Notes: generated by a model not told the origin, from the letters alone. Counted from the first letter of the stretch, positions 9,227-17,295 are shown. The stretch is 35,703 nt of DNA from Candidatus Sulfopaludibacter sp. SbA4 (GCA_900290305.1 OMOG01000135.1:1-35703); one strand, 5' to 3'. Translations and numbers: made by a program.

Positions 9227-9760
9227 ATGAAACTCACAGCCACCATGCTTCTGCTTGCCGCGGCGCTCGCGGCACAGACCAACACCAAGAGCGCGCTGAT
9301 CGGCACTTCGCAGGGGATGTACGCCATCGCCAAGAACGACATTACGCGTTCGGCGGAAAAGATTCCGGAGAACCTCTGGTCGTTCCAGCCCACGCCGGAA
9401 GTGCGCACCATCGGACAACTGTTTGCTCACGTCGCCGACGCGCAGTATGAATTCTGCGGCGTGGCGTCGGAGGGGAAGGCCGTCGACAAGGGCATAGAGA
9501 AGACGGCCAAGACGAAGGCCGACATCACGGCCGCGCTGAAGGAAGCGTTTGCCTATTGCGATGCCGCGTACACCAGGATGACGGACGCGAGCGCGGTAGA
9601 GATGGTGGGTTTCTTCGGGCGGCAGTTGACACGAATCGGCGCGATGGACTTCAACATCGCGCACACCATGGAGCACTACGGCAATCTCGTCACGTACATG
9701 CGGATCAAGGGGATTGTGCCGCCTTCGAGCGAGCCGGCTCCGGGCCGGCGAGGCGAGTAA
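9227..9760 (+). CDS. Exported DinB-superfamily four-helix protein
   Basis: 177 residues when started at the ATG at 9227, which places a signal peptide (MKLTATMLLLAAALAAQ) at the N-terminus; a start at 9212 is also open but spoils it. The body has the DinB/YfiT-like four-helix pattern. The family's metal-binding histidines are visible as QLFAHVAD and HTMEHYGN, with WSFQPTPEVRTIGQL typical of the first loop. Family members bind divalent metal and include thiol transferases and stress-induced proteins; the reaction here is unknown. Secreted DinB-like proteins with this N-terminus are common in Acidobacteriota as far as I recall. The next gene starts 16 nt downstream, so co-transcription is likely. 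Confidence 0.82.
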   Translation: MKLTATMLLLAAALAAQTNTKSALIGTSQGMYAIAKNDITRSAEKIPENLWSFQPTPEVRTIGQLFAHVADAQYEFCGVASEGKAVDKGIEKTAKTKADITAALKEAFAYCDAAYTRMTDASAVEMVGFFGRQLTRIGAMDFNIAHTMEHYGNLVTYMRIKGIVPPSSEPAPGRRGE

Positions 9761-9776
9761 GAGAAAGCGAATTCCG

Positions 9777-11900
9777 ATGGCGTCGCCTTCCGCCCTGCTG
9801 GCTTGGGCTTTGGTTTCCTGCGCCCACGCGCAGTTCGTCCAGCAAGGCGGCCAACTGAACGGGTCCGGCGATCTGAGTTACCTATTTGGTGACCACAGCT
9901 CGGTCGCACTCTCGGCCGATGGGAACACGGCCCTCGTGGGCATTGCCGGCGACAGCGGCGGCCTCGGTGCGGTCTTTGCATTCACCCGCAGCAACGGGAC
10001 GTGGAGCCAGCAGGGCGGCAAACTGGCCGGCAGCGTCGCGTCAAGCCGCGCCAACCAGGGCATTTCAGCGGCGCTATCTGCCGATGGCAATACCGCCATC
10101 TTTGGCGGGCCCGGCGACAACGGCGGCGCGGGTGCGGCGTGGGTCTTCACGCGCAGCAACGGCGCCTGGAGCGAGCAGGTCAAACTGAGCGGTACGGCGA
10201 TGGGAAGCGTCGCGAGCCTGGGAATCTCGGCGGGGCTTTCGGCGGATGGGAATACGGCCCTGGTGGGCGGGCCGGGCGGCTCCGCCGCCGGGGCGGCATG
10301 GGTATTCACGCGCAGCAACGGAGTCTGGAGCCAGCAGGGCGTCGAGCTGACCGACGTCACCGCGTCCGGCGCCGCGCTGGGCACTTCCGTGGCCCTCTCC
10401 GCCGACGGGCTGACGGCCGTATTGGGCGGACCGGGCGACAACCACAATCTCGGGGCGGCCTGGCTATTCACGCTCAGTGGCGGGGTATGGAGCCAGCAGG
10501 GCGCCAAACTCGTGGGCAGCGGCGCAGGCGCTCCGTACAGTCCCGCTGCTGGAGTGCAACAAGGTATTTCGGTCGCGATCTCGGCCGATGGGAGTACGGC
10601 GCTGGTGGGCGGGCCGGGCGCCTCCACCACGCTCGGCGCGGCATGGGTGTTCGCGCGGAGCAACGGAGTATGGAGTCAACAGGGCGGCAAACTGGTTGGC
10701 ACGGCAGCGGTGGCCACGAGTGGGCAGGGCTACTCCGTGGCGCTCTCGGGCGACGGAAATACGGTCCTTGTCGGTGGACCTTACGACACCCCGCCACAAG
10801 CCATGCTGGAGGACCCTGACGGAGCAGCCTGGGCATTCACCCGCAGTAACGGCGTCTGGAGCCAGTTTGGCGGTAAGATCCTTCCTCCTACGCAGATCTC
10901 CGAGTTCGGGCTGGCGGTGGCGCTCTCCGCCGATGGCGGCACGGCTCTCATCTGCCAAGAATATGGATTGACCTGGGCATACGTTCAGCCGGCGGCGCCG
11001 GGCGCGACGGCCCCAGTGGCAGTCCGGCCGGCATCGGGCAGCGGCACTACGCAGTCGATGACTTTCACGTTTACCGACCCGCGCGGCTGGCAGGACCTGG
11101 ACGTGGTCAACGTCCTGATTGACGCCGCGCTCGACGCCAAGCAATCCTGCTATTTGGCCTACAGCCGCACCGTGGGTGTGCTCTACCTGGTCAACGATGC
11201 GGGCAACGCGCTGCTGCCGGGAATCGTGTTGAACGGTGGCGGCGGTGCGCCTACCGCGAGTAACAGTCAGTGCACCGTGTCCGCAGCCGGTTCATCGGAG
11301 TCCGGCAGCGGCGCCGCGTTGACGCTCACGCTGAACCTGGCTTTCGCCACCGGCTTTGCGGGCGACAAGCTAACCTACATGGCGGCGCGCGACATCCAGG
11401 GCGGCAATTCGGGATGGCAGCCGTTGGGCGTCTGGACGGTCCCGGGCGCAATGACTTTCCCTTCGGTCAGCGGAGCGATCCCGGGCCGGGGCGTGGGGAC
11501 GACCATCTTTACTTTCACTTTTGCCGACACGAAGGGCACTCAGGACCTGGGCGTAGTCAACGTCCTGGTCAACGACTACCTAAATGGGCAGCAGGCATGT
11601 TACCTGGCGTACGACAGATCGGGCAATGTCCTTTACGTGGTGAATGACGCGGGGACGGGGCTATTACCGGGATCGGGGCCGCTCGGACCGTACGGCATTT
11701 TCTACCCGACCGGCAATAGTCAATGCTCGGTGACAGGGACGTTGGACTACTACGGCCCTGTGAACACGCTGACACTCAACTTGCAGATGAGCTTCAGCGC
11801 TACGTTCACCGGCAACCGCATTGTCTACGCGGCTGCCCGCGACTCGACCGGCGCCAACAATTCGGGCTGGCAGGTGGTGGGAACGGTGAGCGTGCAGTAG
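9777..11900 (+). CDS. Secreted seven-bladed FG-GAP-like propeller protein with two ACYLAY domains
   Basis: 707 residues from the ATG at 9777, chosen because it gives a clean signal peptide (SALLAWALVSCAHAQ). About residues 40-410 hold seven repeats of the form ALSADGNTALVGGPG, then GAAWVFTRSNGVWSQQGGKL. The seventh is shortened (ALSADGGTALI to LTWAYVQ), which fits a seven-bladed beta-propeller of the FG-GAP type. The C-terminal 285 residues are two copies of the ACYLAY/NSQC domain that also ends the giant protein at 3798-7800. No catalytic residues are evident; surface binding is the simplest guess. It may be co-transcribed with the DinB gene and is convergent with the ADOP permease downstream. 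Confidence 0.82.
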   Translation: MASPSALLAWALVSCAHAQFVQQGGQLNGSGDLSYLFGDHSSVALSADGNTALVGIAGDSGGLGAVFAFTRSNGTWSQQGGKLAGSVASSRANQGISAALSADGNTAIFGGPGDNGGAGAAWVFTRSNGAWSEQVKLSGTAMGSVASLGISAGLSADGNTALVGGPGGSAAGAAWVFTRSNGVWSQQGVELTDVTASGAALGTSVALSADGLTAVLGGPGDNHNLGAAWLFTLSGGVWSQQGAKLVGSGAGAPYSPAAGVQQGISVAISADGSTALVGGPGASTTLGAAWVFARSNGVWSQQGGKLVGTAAVATSGQGYSVALSGDGNTVLVGGPYDTPPQAMLEDPDGAAWAFTRSNGVWSQFGGKILPPTQISEFGLAVALSADGGTALICQEYGLTWAYVQPAAPGATAPVAVRPASGSGTTQSMTFTFTDPRGWQDLDVVNVLIDAALDAKQSCYLAYSRTVGVLYLVNDAGNALLPGIVLNGGGGAPTASNSQCTVSAAGSSESGSGAALTLTLNLAFATGFAGDKLTYMAARDIQGGNSGWQPLGVWTVPGAMTFPSVSGAIPGRGVGTTIFTFTFADTKGTQDLGVVNVLVNDYLNGQQACYLAYDRSGNVLYVVNDAGTGLLPGSGPLGPYGIFYPTGNSQCSVTGTLDYYGPVNTLTLNLQMSFSATFTGNRIVYAAARDSTGANNSGWQVVGTVSVQ
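11050..11897 (+). other. Tandem pair of ACYLAY/NSQC domains (gene 9777-11900)
   Basis: Two units, about 11050-11448 and 11500-11897. They carry DLDVVNVLIDAAL or DLGVVNVLVNDYL, then SCYLAY or ACYLAY, LYLVNDAG or LYVVNDAG, NSQC, and end in GWQPLGVWTVPG or GWQVVGTVSVQ. Spacing and order match the pair at 6898-7797. The second unit finishes the protein in both genes with nearly the same ending, xGTVxVQ-stop, so the pair seems to move as a block. Confidence 0.6.
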
Positions 11901-11918
11901 TGACTGTCTACCAAGACA

Positions 11919-11962
11919 TGCCGGCAAAAGTGCCGGCACGGCACGCTGAGAGCGTGCGCCAC
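11919..11962 (+). repeat. Two adjacent palindromes, the second with a GCCAC tail
   Basis: TGCCGGCA (11919-11926) pairs with the same palindromic octamer at 11931-11938 across AAAG. GCACGCT, GAG, AGCGTGC (11941-11957) is followed by GCCAC. The 26 bases 11939-11964 recur identically at 14874-14899. The site lies just after a gene end, in the gap between convergent genes. Confidence 0.75.
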
Positions 11963-11975
11963 GGCTAGTTAGGGG

Positions 11976-12103
11976 CAATAGTGTTCACTTTGGGTCGCGA
12001 TAGCACGGATGACATCAGCGGGCCGATTGAAAATCGGCCTATTGAAAATCGGCCTGCAGCTTGGAAAGCTGCCCCACTTACGGCTGCAAAGTGAACAGTA
12101 TTG
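11976..12103 (+). repeat. 128-bp inverted-repeat element enclosing palindromes
   Basis: 17-bp ends at 11976-11992 and 12087-12103 are inverted repeats with 16 of 17 bases paired (CAATAGTGTTCACTTTG on the left). Inside are GGCCGATT/AATCGGCC (12021-12039) and GCAGCTT/AAGCTGC with a CCCAC tail (12056-12077). The inner unit ATTGAAAATCGGCCT is duplicated in tandem (12026-12040 and 12041-12055). There is no coding capacity. The shape recalls a MITE-like or RNA-hairpin element; no target-site duplication was seen. It lies between convergent genes. Confidence 0.6.
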
Positions 12104-12121
12104 GGGTTAGGGAGGCGACAG

Positions 12122-14803
12122 CTACTCGTAGCGCAGGGCCACGATGGGATCGACCTTCGAGCCGCGGCGGGCGGGAATGAGCGCGGCGGCCACGGCCACC
12201 AGTGACAGCAGCGCGACGGCTGCGGCATAGGTCTTCCAGTCGGTGCGCTCAACGCCCCACAAGAGGCTCTGCAGGTAGCGCGTGAGGCCGAAGGCTCCCG
12301 CGAGTCCGAGCAGAACACCCGCGGCAATTAATGTTCCGGCCTGCTTGAGCACCAGGACGAGGATGTTGCGCGGCGCCGCGCCCAACGCCATGCGGAGTCC
12401 CAGCTCCGCAGTGCGCTGGTTCACGGCATAAGAGAGCACGCCGAAGATTCCGATCATGGCGAGCCCCACTGCCACGGCCGCAAAGGTTACCAGCAGCATG
12501 GTCTGGAAGCGCCGCTCGGCCACCGAGGCATCGACGATTTCTTCCAACGTGCGGACGTCGGTGATGGGTTGGTCCTTGTCCATGGCCCACACCTGGCCTT
12601 GAATGGCGTTGACGAGTTGGCGCGGATTGCCCGAGGTTCGAACTGCGAGGTCGGCGAGGTTCACGGGATACATGTCCGTCTGGGCGGCGGAGAAATAGAC
12701 CTGCGGATTGATGGTGTCGGTTTTGCCGCTGCGGCGGATATCGTTGACCACTCCGACAATCGTGACCCAAGGCCGGTTGCTGTTGCGCGCGAGGCGCCGC
12801 CCGATGGGGTTCTGGCCCTGCAGGAACTCGCGCGCGAACGCCTGGTTCACGACGCACACGTCAGGTTGGCCTGTGCGATCCTCGGGAGTCAGGAAGCGGC
12901 CGCGCAGCAGCGAAATCCCCAAGGTCTCGAAGTAGGCGGGGCTCACGGCCTGCAGGTCCGGTTCGAAATTGCCATTGGGCGCGGTGTCCAAAATAATGCT
13001 GCCGCCCCAGCCGCCGCGCAGCGGCATGCGATTGGCGTAGGCCACGTCCTGGACTCCGGGCAGCCCCTTCAAGCGCTCCTCCAGTTGCTGAAAGAATTGC
13101 AGACGTTGCGCGGGAGAGCCGTACCGCAGGGCGGGAAGATTGATGGACATGGCGAGAACGCGGTCGGGCTGAAATCCCAGATCGACGCCCATGAGCAGGA
13201 CGAAGCTTTTCAGCAGCAGACCGGCTCCGACGATCAACACCATGGAGAGCGCGACCTCGGCCACCGTGAGCGAGGTTCGCCAGCGGGTCTGGGACTTGCC
13301 GCCGGTGTTTCGCGCGGTAGTCTTCAAGGCGTCTACGGGCCTGGTTTGCGAGGCTTGCCAGGCGGGCGCGATGCCGAATGCCAGGCCGGTGAGCGTGGCG
13401 ATGGCGGCGCAGACGGCGAAGACGCGCCAATCCATGGTCACGGCATCGATTTGCGGAATGCTGGGGGGAGCGGCGGAAATCAGCAGGCCCATGAGGATGC
13501 GCCCGAGCAGAATTCCGGCGAGGCATCCGGCCGCCGCCAGCGCCAGGCTCTCCGCCAGGAATTGCCGCACCATACGGAACCGGCTGGCGCCCAGCGCGAG
13601 GCGCACGCTGGATTCGTGACGCCGGGCCACGGCACGCACCAGCAGCAGATTCGCCACGTTGACGCAAGCGATGAGGACGATCAGTGCGGCCGCGCCCAGC
13701 AACGCGAAGAGCGAGTCCCTGACGTTGTGGACCAGGTCGTCGCGGAGGGGCGCAATCACGGCGCGCATGCCCTGATTGGAATCGGGATATTGGCGGGCAA
13801 GATTCGCGCAGATGGAATCGAGCTGCGCCTGCGCGGCTTGCGCCTTGACGCCGGGCTTGAGGCGGCCCACCACGTTGACTTCGTGATCACCGTGGCTGGC
13901 CAGCAGTTCCCGGGAGTACGCCGCGGGCACGTAGAACTGCATCCTTTCCTTGATGCCGAATTGCGTGGGCGATTCGAATTCGCGCGGCAGCACGCCGACC
14001 ACCTGGTAGGGCCGGCCATCCAGCATGATGGTGTGTTGCAGCGCGGCGGTGTTGGCGCCCAGGCGGCCCTGCCAGAAATCGTGGGTGAGGATCACGGCGG
14101 AACTTACGCCGGGCTGGTCGTCCTCCGGGAGAAAGGTCCGGCCCATCACGGGCTCGACGCCCAGAACGCCGAAGAAATTCCACGTGACGCTTTCGCCCTG
14201 GATTCTTTCGGGGGTTCCGGTTCCGGTGAGATTCTTCGGCGTCAGGGCATAGGCCGCCAGGCCGGCGAACGAACTGGCGTGCCGCTGGTAGTCCTGGAGG
14301 TTGGCGACCGATACCGTAGTGCGCCGTTTGGGGCCCCCGATGGTGCCGGACGAACTGCTGAAGCGCACCGGCGGCTGCGGGCTGGTCTCTTCCCAAAGCG
14401 AAACCAGGCGGTCCGGCGCAGGGTAGGGCAGGCTGCGGATCATCACGGCGTTGACCACGCTGAAGACGGCGGTGTTGATGCCGAGTCCTGTCGCCAGGGT
14501 GAGCACGGCAATGGCGGTGAAGGCCGGAGTTTTGCGCAGGGTGCGCGCGCCCAGGCGGAAGTCCTGGAACAGGCGCTCCCAGGCGGCGAATCCCCAAAGC
14601 TCGGAGCTGGCATCCTGCACGATGGTTCGATTTCCAAATTGGCGCTGCGCCATGTAGGCCGCCTCCTTATCGGATATACTCTGCTGTCGGAGTTTTCGTG
14701 CACGCAAATCGAGGTGCAGGCGGATTTCTTCGTTGAGATCGCTGGTGAATTCGTCGCGTTGGAACAGGTAGCGGAGGCGGCGGCGGAGTTCAGGAAAGGA
14801 CAT
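12122..14803 (-). CDS. ADOP-type FtsX/MacB-like ABC transporter permease
   Basis: 893 residues, full length for the acidobacterial duplicated orphan permease family (TIGR03434). The N-terminal ~90 residues are the family's cytoplasmic prefix (LHLDLRARKL then AQRQFGNRT). A first unit follows with a membrane helix (TPAFTAIAVLTLATGLGINTAVFS), a MacB-like periplasmic domain and three helices starting at LLGAAALIVLIACVNVANLLL. The second half repeats this pattern and ends with KVDPIVALRYE, the usual terminus. These permeases lack a neighbouring ATPase, and their substrates are unknown. The gene is third in a minus-strand group behind a PadR regulator and a deletion remnant of a sister permease. 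Confidence 0.9.
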   Translation of the reverse strand: MSFPELRRRLRYLFQRDEFTSDLNEEIRLHLDLRARKLRQQSISDKEAAYMAQRQFGNRTIVQDASSELWGFAAWERLFQDFRLGARTLRKTPAFTAIAVLTLATGLGINTAVFSVVNAVMIRSLPYPAPDRLVSLWEETSPQPPVRFSSSSGTIGGPKRRTTVSVANLQDYQRHASSFAGLAAYALTPKNLTGTGTPERIQGESVTWNFFGVLGVEPVMGRTFLPEDDQPGVSSAVILTHDFWQGRLGANTAALQHTIMLDGRPYQVVGVLPREFESPTQFGIKERMQFYVPAAYSRELLASHGDHEVNVVGRLKPGVKAQAAQAQLDSICANLARQYPDSNQGMRAVIAPLRDDLVHNVRDSLFALLGAAALIVLIACVNVANLLLVRAVARRHESSVRLALGASRFRMVRQFLAESLALAAAGCLAGILLGRILMGLLISAAPPSIPQIDAVTMDWRVFAVCAAIATLTGLAFGIAPAWQASQTRPVDALKTTARNTGGKSQTRWRTSLTVAEVALSMVLIVGAGLLLKSFVLLMGVDLGFQPDRVLAMSINLPALRYGSPAQRLQFFQQLEERLKGLPGVQDVAYANRMPLRGGWGGSIILDTAPNGNFEPDLQAVSPAYFETLGISLLRGRFLTPEDRTGQPDVCVVNQAFAREFLQGQNPIGRRLARNSNRPWVTIVGVVNDIRRSGKTDTINPQVYFSAAQTDMYPVNLADLAVRTSGNPRQLVNAIQGQVWAMDKDQPITDVRTLEEIVDASVAERRFQTMLLVTFAAVAVGLAMIGIFGVLSYAVNQRTAELGLRMALGAAPRNILVLVLKQAGTLIAAGVLLGLAGAFGLTRYLQSLLWGVERTDWKTYAAAVALLSLVAVAAALIPARRGSKVDPIVALRYE

Positions 14804-14843
14804 ATTGGTTCACCTGGAGCGCTTCAGGGTGCCGAAGAAGCGT

Positions 14844-14899
14844 CGACACGAGTGTCCGGCCCAGAGGGCCCCCCGGCACGCTGAGAGCGTGCGCCACGG
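14844..14899 (+). repeat. Three adjacent palindromes, the last with a GCCACGG tail
   Basis: GACAC-GA-GTGTC at 14845-14856, GGCCC-AGA-GGGCC at 14858-14870 and GCACGCT-GAG-AGCGTGC at 14876-14892 follow each other, the last trailed by GCCACGG. The final 26 bases (14874-14899) equal 11939-11964 exactly. The cluster fills the gap between the ADOP start and the end of the ADOP remnant, so it would lie within any shared transcript. Confidence 0.75.
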
Positions 14900-14940
14900 T
14901 TGGATACGAGGCTGCATTTTCAATAGTCAAGGCATGGAGG

Positions 14941-15273
14941 TTACTCATACCGGAGGGCCTCCATGGGATCGACCTTTGCGCCGCGGCTGGCTGGAATCAG
15001 CGACGCGGCCAGCGAGACCACCGCGAGCAGAGCCACGGAAGCCAGGTACGTCCAGGCGTCGTGGCGATGGACTTGGAACAGCATGCTCTCGAGGAGCGCG
15101 GTGCGGTTGCCGAATTGGCGTTGGGCGGCGTGCGTGGCGTCGGTGAGGCCCTGGCTGCGGAGTTTTCGCGCACGCAGATCGAGGTGCAATTGCATTTCGT
15201 CTTCGAGATCGCGGGCAAGGCGATTTTTGTGGAAAAGGAAGAGCAGGCGGCGTTTGAATTCACGAGCGGTCAT
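14941..15273 (-). CDS. 110-residue ADOP permease remnant (N- and C-termini joined in frame)
   Basis: Residues 1-62 match the ADOP prefix (LHLDLRARKLRSQG, then AQRQFGNRTALLES). Residues 63-110 match the extreme C-terminus of the same family (MLFQVHRHDAWTYLASVALL to KVDPMEALRYE). The roughly 780 residues between them, with both MacB-like units, are gone, yet the frame is intact. The join falls at LLES-ML, where both family regions can carry an L-E-S run, suggesting deletion through short homology. The product would be a cytoplasmic prefix plus one membrane helix. It may be a non-functional relic. It sits between PadR and the intact ADOP gene. Confidence 0.8.
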   Translation of the reverse strand: MTAREFKRRLLFLFHKNRLARDLEDEMQLHLDLRARKLRSQGLTDATHAAQRQFGNRTALLESMLFQVHRHDAWTYLASVALLAVVSLAASLIPASRGAKVDPMEALRYE

Positions 15274-15286
15274 GCGAGTTCCCTAT

Positions 15287-15351
15287 AAAACAACACAGGC
15301 ATGAATGCCTGCGCCACGACAAAACAACACAGGCAGGAATGCCTGTGCTAC
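15287..15351 (+). repeat. Two tandem hairpin units with conserved flanks
   Basis: AAAACAACACAGGCA occurs at 15287-15301 and 15321-15335 (offset 34). Each copy starts a hairpin: CAGGCAT-GA-ATGCCTG then CGCCAC (15296-15317), and ACAGGCA-GGAA-TGCCTGT then GCTAC (15329-15351). Loops and stem ends differ while flanks are conserved. The pair lies between the PadR gene and the ADOP remnant. Two units only, with palindromic cores and no spacers, argue against CRISPR. Confidence 0.7.
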
Positions 15352-15689
15352 TACGCCGGCTCGACGATGCGCGCGATGGCCTGCGCGACCCTGCCGTAGC
15401 GCTCCAGCTCGCGGTCGAGCTGCTTGCGCCCGTCGGCCGTCAGCTTGTAATAGCGCGCGCGCCGGTTCTCCTCGGTCTTCCCCCAGTTGCCCGCGATCCA
15501 ACCCTTGATCAGCATGCGCTGCAGGGCCGGGTAGAGCGAGCCTTCCTCCACGTGCAACACGTCGTCGGATGTTTCCTGGATCCAGTCGGCGATCTGGAAT
15601 CCGTGCAACTCGCCGCCCCGCGCCAGTGTTTTCAAAATGAGCATCTCCAGCGTCCCTGGTGGGATTTCGTCGCGTTGTCCTCTGATCAC
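15351..15689 (-). CDS. PadR-family transcriptional regulator
   Basis: 112 residues, typical of the short PadR-s2 class found with ADOP permeases. The winged helix is clear: PPGTLEMLILKTLARGGELHGFQIADWI (helices 1-2; quoted in part as GTLEMLILKTL and LHGFQIADWI), the recognition region EEGSLYPALQRMLIKGWI, and the wing NRRARYYKLTADGRKQL. A C-terminal dimerisation helix follows. It starts with GTG at 15689, and the start overlaps a perfect 15-bp palindrome that is a likely autoregulatory operator. It is the first gene of a minus-strand group with the ADOP remnant and the ADOP permease, and is divergent from the GH125 gene. PadR proteins usually repress and release on binding a small molecule; the ligand is not predictable. 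Confidence 0.9.
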   Translation of the reverse strand: MIRGQRDEIPPGTLEMLILKTLARGGELHGFQIADWIQETSDDVLHVEEGSLYPALQRMLIKGWIAGNWGKTEENRRARYYKLTADGRKQLDRELERYGRVAQAIARIVEPA

Positions 15690-15703
15690 ATAGACAGTCT
15701 ATG
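15689..15703. promoter_or_regulatory. Perfect 15-bp palindrome at the PadR start, probable operator
   Basis: CATAGAC-A-GTCTATG is a perfect dyad overlapping the first base of the PadR start codon, in the 73-nt gap to the divergent GH125 gene. PadR dimers bind AT-containing dyads of this size, usually at their own promoter. It could control both directions. No -10/-35 pair was assigned. Confidence 0.5.
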
Positions 15704-15762
15704 CCAGAAAAGGTTAGGAAGGCAAGAGAGGAATTTTTGTGGTGTATTAGAAGGAGTCTCGC

Positions 15763-17184
15763 ATGCGTACCAGAAGAAATTTTTTACAATCCGCCGCCGC
15801 TCTGACCGCCTCCCGGCTGTTCGCCGCCCCTCGCTTGTTCGCAGCGGACGCCCCTCTTGCCAGCCAGAGGCCTCCCGCGGGAGAGCGCAAATTCACCAGC
15901 GATGCCGTGGAGGCCAAGATTCAGGAGGTCAAGAAATCGATCGCCGACCCGCAGATCGCGTGGCTGTTCGAGAACTGCTATCCGAACACGCTCGACACCA
16001 CGGTCACCGTGGGCGAGGCGGACGGCAAGCTGGATACGTTCGTGATCACGGGCGACATCAGAGCCATGTGGCTGCGCGATTCCACGGGCCAGGTGATGCC
16101 GTACCTGCCGTTGATCAAGGCCGACAAGAAGCTGCGCGACCTGCTGTTGGGGGTCATCGGCCGCCAGTCGCGCAGCATCCTGCTCGACCCCTACGCCAAC
16201 GCCTTCAACTACGGACCCTCGAGCAGCGAATGGGCCAAGGATGTGACGCAGATGCGGCCCGGACTACACGAGCGCAAATGGGAGATCGATTCCCTGTGCT
16301 ATCCCGTCCGGCTGGCGCACGGATTCTGGAAGATCACGGGCGACGCATCCATTTTCGACAAGACGTGGCAGGACGCCACGGCGCTGATCGTGAAGACCTG
16401 GCGGGACCAGCAGCGACTCTACAGCCGGGGCACCTACACCTTCCAGCGGGTGACGGCCAATTCCGGCGATTCGCTGCCGCAGGGGGGATACGGCAATCCC
16501 ACGCGCCCCTGCGGGCTGATCCACTCCGGATTCCGCCCTTCCGACGACGCCTGCATTTTTCCGCTCCTGATCCCTTCGAATCTCTTCGCCGCGGCATCGC
16601 TCGATCAACTCGCCGAAATCTACGGCACGGAGCTGAACAACCAGCCGTTCGCCGGGGAGTGCCAGAATTTTGCGGAGGAGGTCCGCTCGGCGGTGTCGGT
16701 GAACGCCCGCGCGCGGCACCCGAGACACGGCGAAATCTACGCCTATGAAGCCGATGGATTCGGCAACCAGCTCATGATGGACGACGCCAACATTCCCAGC
16801 CTGCTCGCGCTGCCCTACCTGGGCTGCGTGAAAGCGGAAGATCCGCTCTACCAGCGCACGCGGGCCTTCGTATTGAGCGACGACAATCCGTACTTCTTCC
16901 GCGGACCGGCCGGCGAAGGGCTGGGCGGGCCGCACTCGGGTACCGGTATGATCTGGCCCATGGGGATCATTACCCGGGCCTTGACCAGCACCAACGAAAG
17001 AGAGATGGCCTCGTGCCTGGCGATGTTGAAGGCCACGCACGCCGGCACCGGCTTCATGCACGAATCCTTCTCGCGCACCGACGCCACGCGTTACACGCGT
17101 AAATGGTTCGCGTGGGCCAACTCGCTCTTCGGCGAGCTGATCGTGAAGCTGCACGAGTCGCACCCGGCGGTGTTGAGAGGGTAG
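15763..17184 (+). CDS. Glycoside hydrolase family 125 (exo-alpha-1,6-mannosidase type)
   Basis: 473 residues, full length for GH125 (former DUF1237), an inverting metal-independent exo-alpha-mannosidase family acting mainly on alpha-1,6-mannosides. A twin-arginine-like leader (RTRRNFLQSAAAL) suggests export in folded form. Diagnostic stretches are ITGDIRAMWLRDST (96-108), then KWEIDSLCYP with D176 as the likely catalytic acid, LPQGGYGNPTRPCGLIHSGFRPSDDA, and AGTGFMHESF with a glutamate in the position of the presumed base. AGAAGGAG a few nt before ATG is a strong ribosome site. It is divergent from PadR; the PadR operator may affect it. A role in trimming fungal or bacterial mannan is inference. 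Confidence 0.88.
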   Translation: MRTRRNFLQSAAALTASRLFAAPRLFAADAPLASQRPPAGERKFTSDAVEAKIQEVKKSIADPQIAWLFENCYPNTLDTTVTVGEADGKLDTFVITGDIRAMWLRDSTGQVMPYLPLIKADKKLRDLLLGVIGRQSRSILLDPYANAFNYGPSSSEWAKDVTQMRPGLHERKWEIDSLCYPVRLAHGFWKITGDASIFDKTWQDATALIVKTWRDQQRLYSRGTYTFQRVTANSGDSLPQGGYGNPTRPCGLIHSGFRPSDDACIFPLLIPSNLFAAASLDQLAEIYGTELNNQPFAGECQNFAEEVRSAVSVNARARHPRHGEIYAYEADGFGNQLMMDDANIPSLLALPYLGCVKAEDPLYQRTRAFVLSDDNPYFFRGPAGEGLGGPHSGTGMIWPMGIITRALTSTNEREMASCLAMLKATHAGTGFMHESFSRTDATRYTRKWFAWANSLFGELIVKLHESHPAVLRG

Positions 17185-17246
17185 GGCGCCGGGTTATGCC
17201 AGGTAATGCGACTTTAGTACTGACTGGGTCTACAGGACTAACTGCT

Positions 17247-17295
17247 GCAACCGCTCCCTAACGGTCGCGGCTCTGAACCGCATCGGAGCGGTTGC
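17247..17295 (+). repeat. REP-like hairpin element, shortened copy
   Basis: GCAACCGCTCC (17247-17257) and GGAGCGGTTGC (17285-17295) are perfect 11-bp inverted arms around CTAACGGTCGCGGCTCTG. The same element lies at 22967-23032. There the right half contains an extra 17 nt that complete a second, inner stem, bounded by GAG on both sides. This copy looks like a deletion between those GAG triplets. It lies 63 nt after the GH125 stop and may be a terminator. Other sequence in 17185-17402 is non-coding. Confidence 0.65.

Noticed and set aside
11976-12103. Insertion sequence
   Set aside because: It has terminal inverted repeats but no transposase and no visible target-site duplication; kept only as a MITE-like element.
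12569-14884. 771-codon open frame antisense to the ADOP permease
   Set aside because: Low-complexity composition with no recognisable motif; the opposite strand encodes a full conserved permease.
15287-15351. Possible CRISPR fragment
   Set aside because: Only two units, no distinct spacers, and the repeats are themselves palindromic hairpins of a family seen elsewhere in the window.
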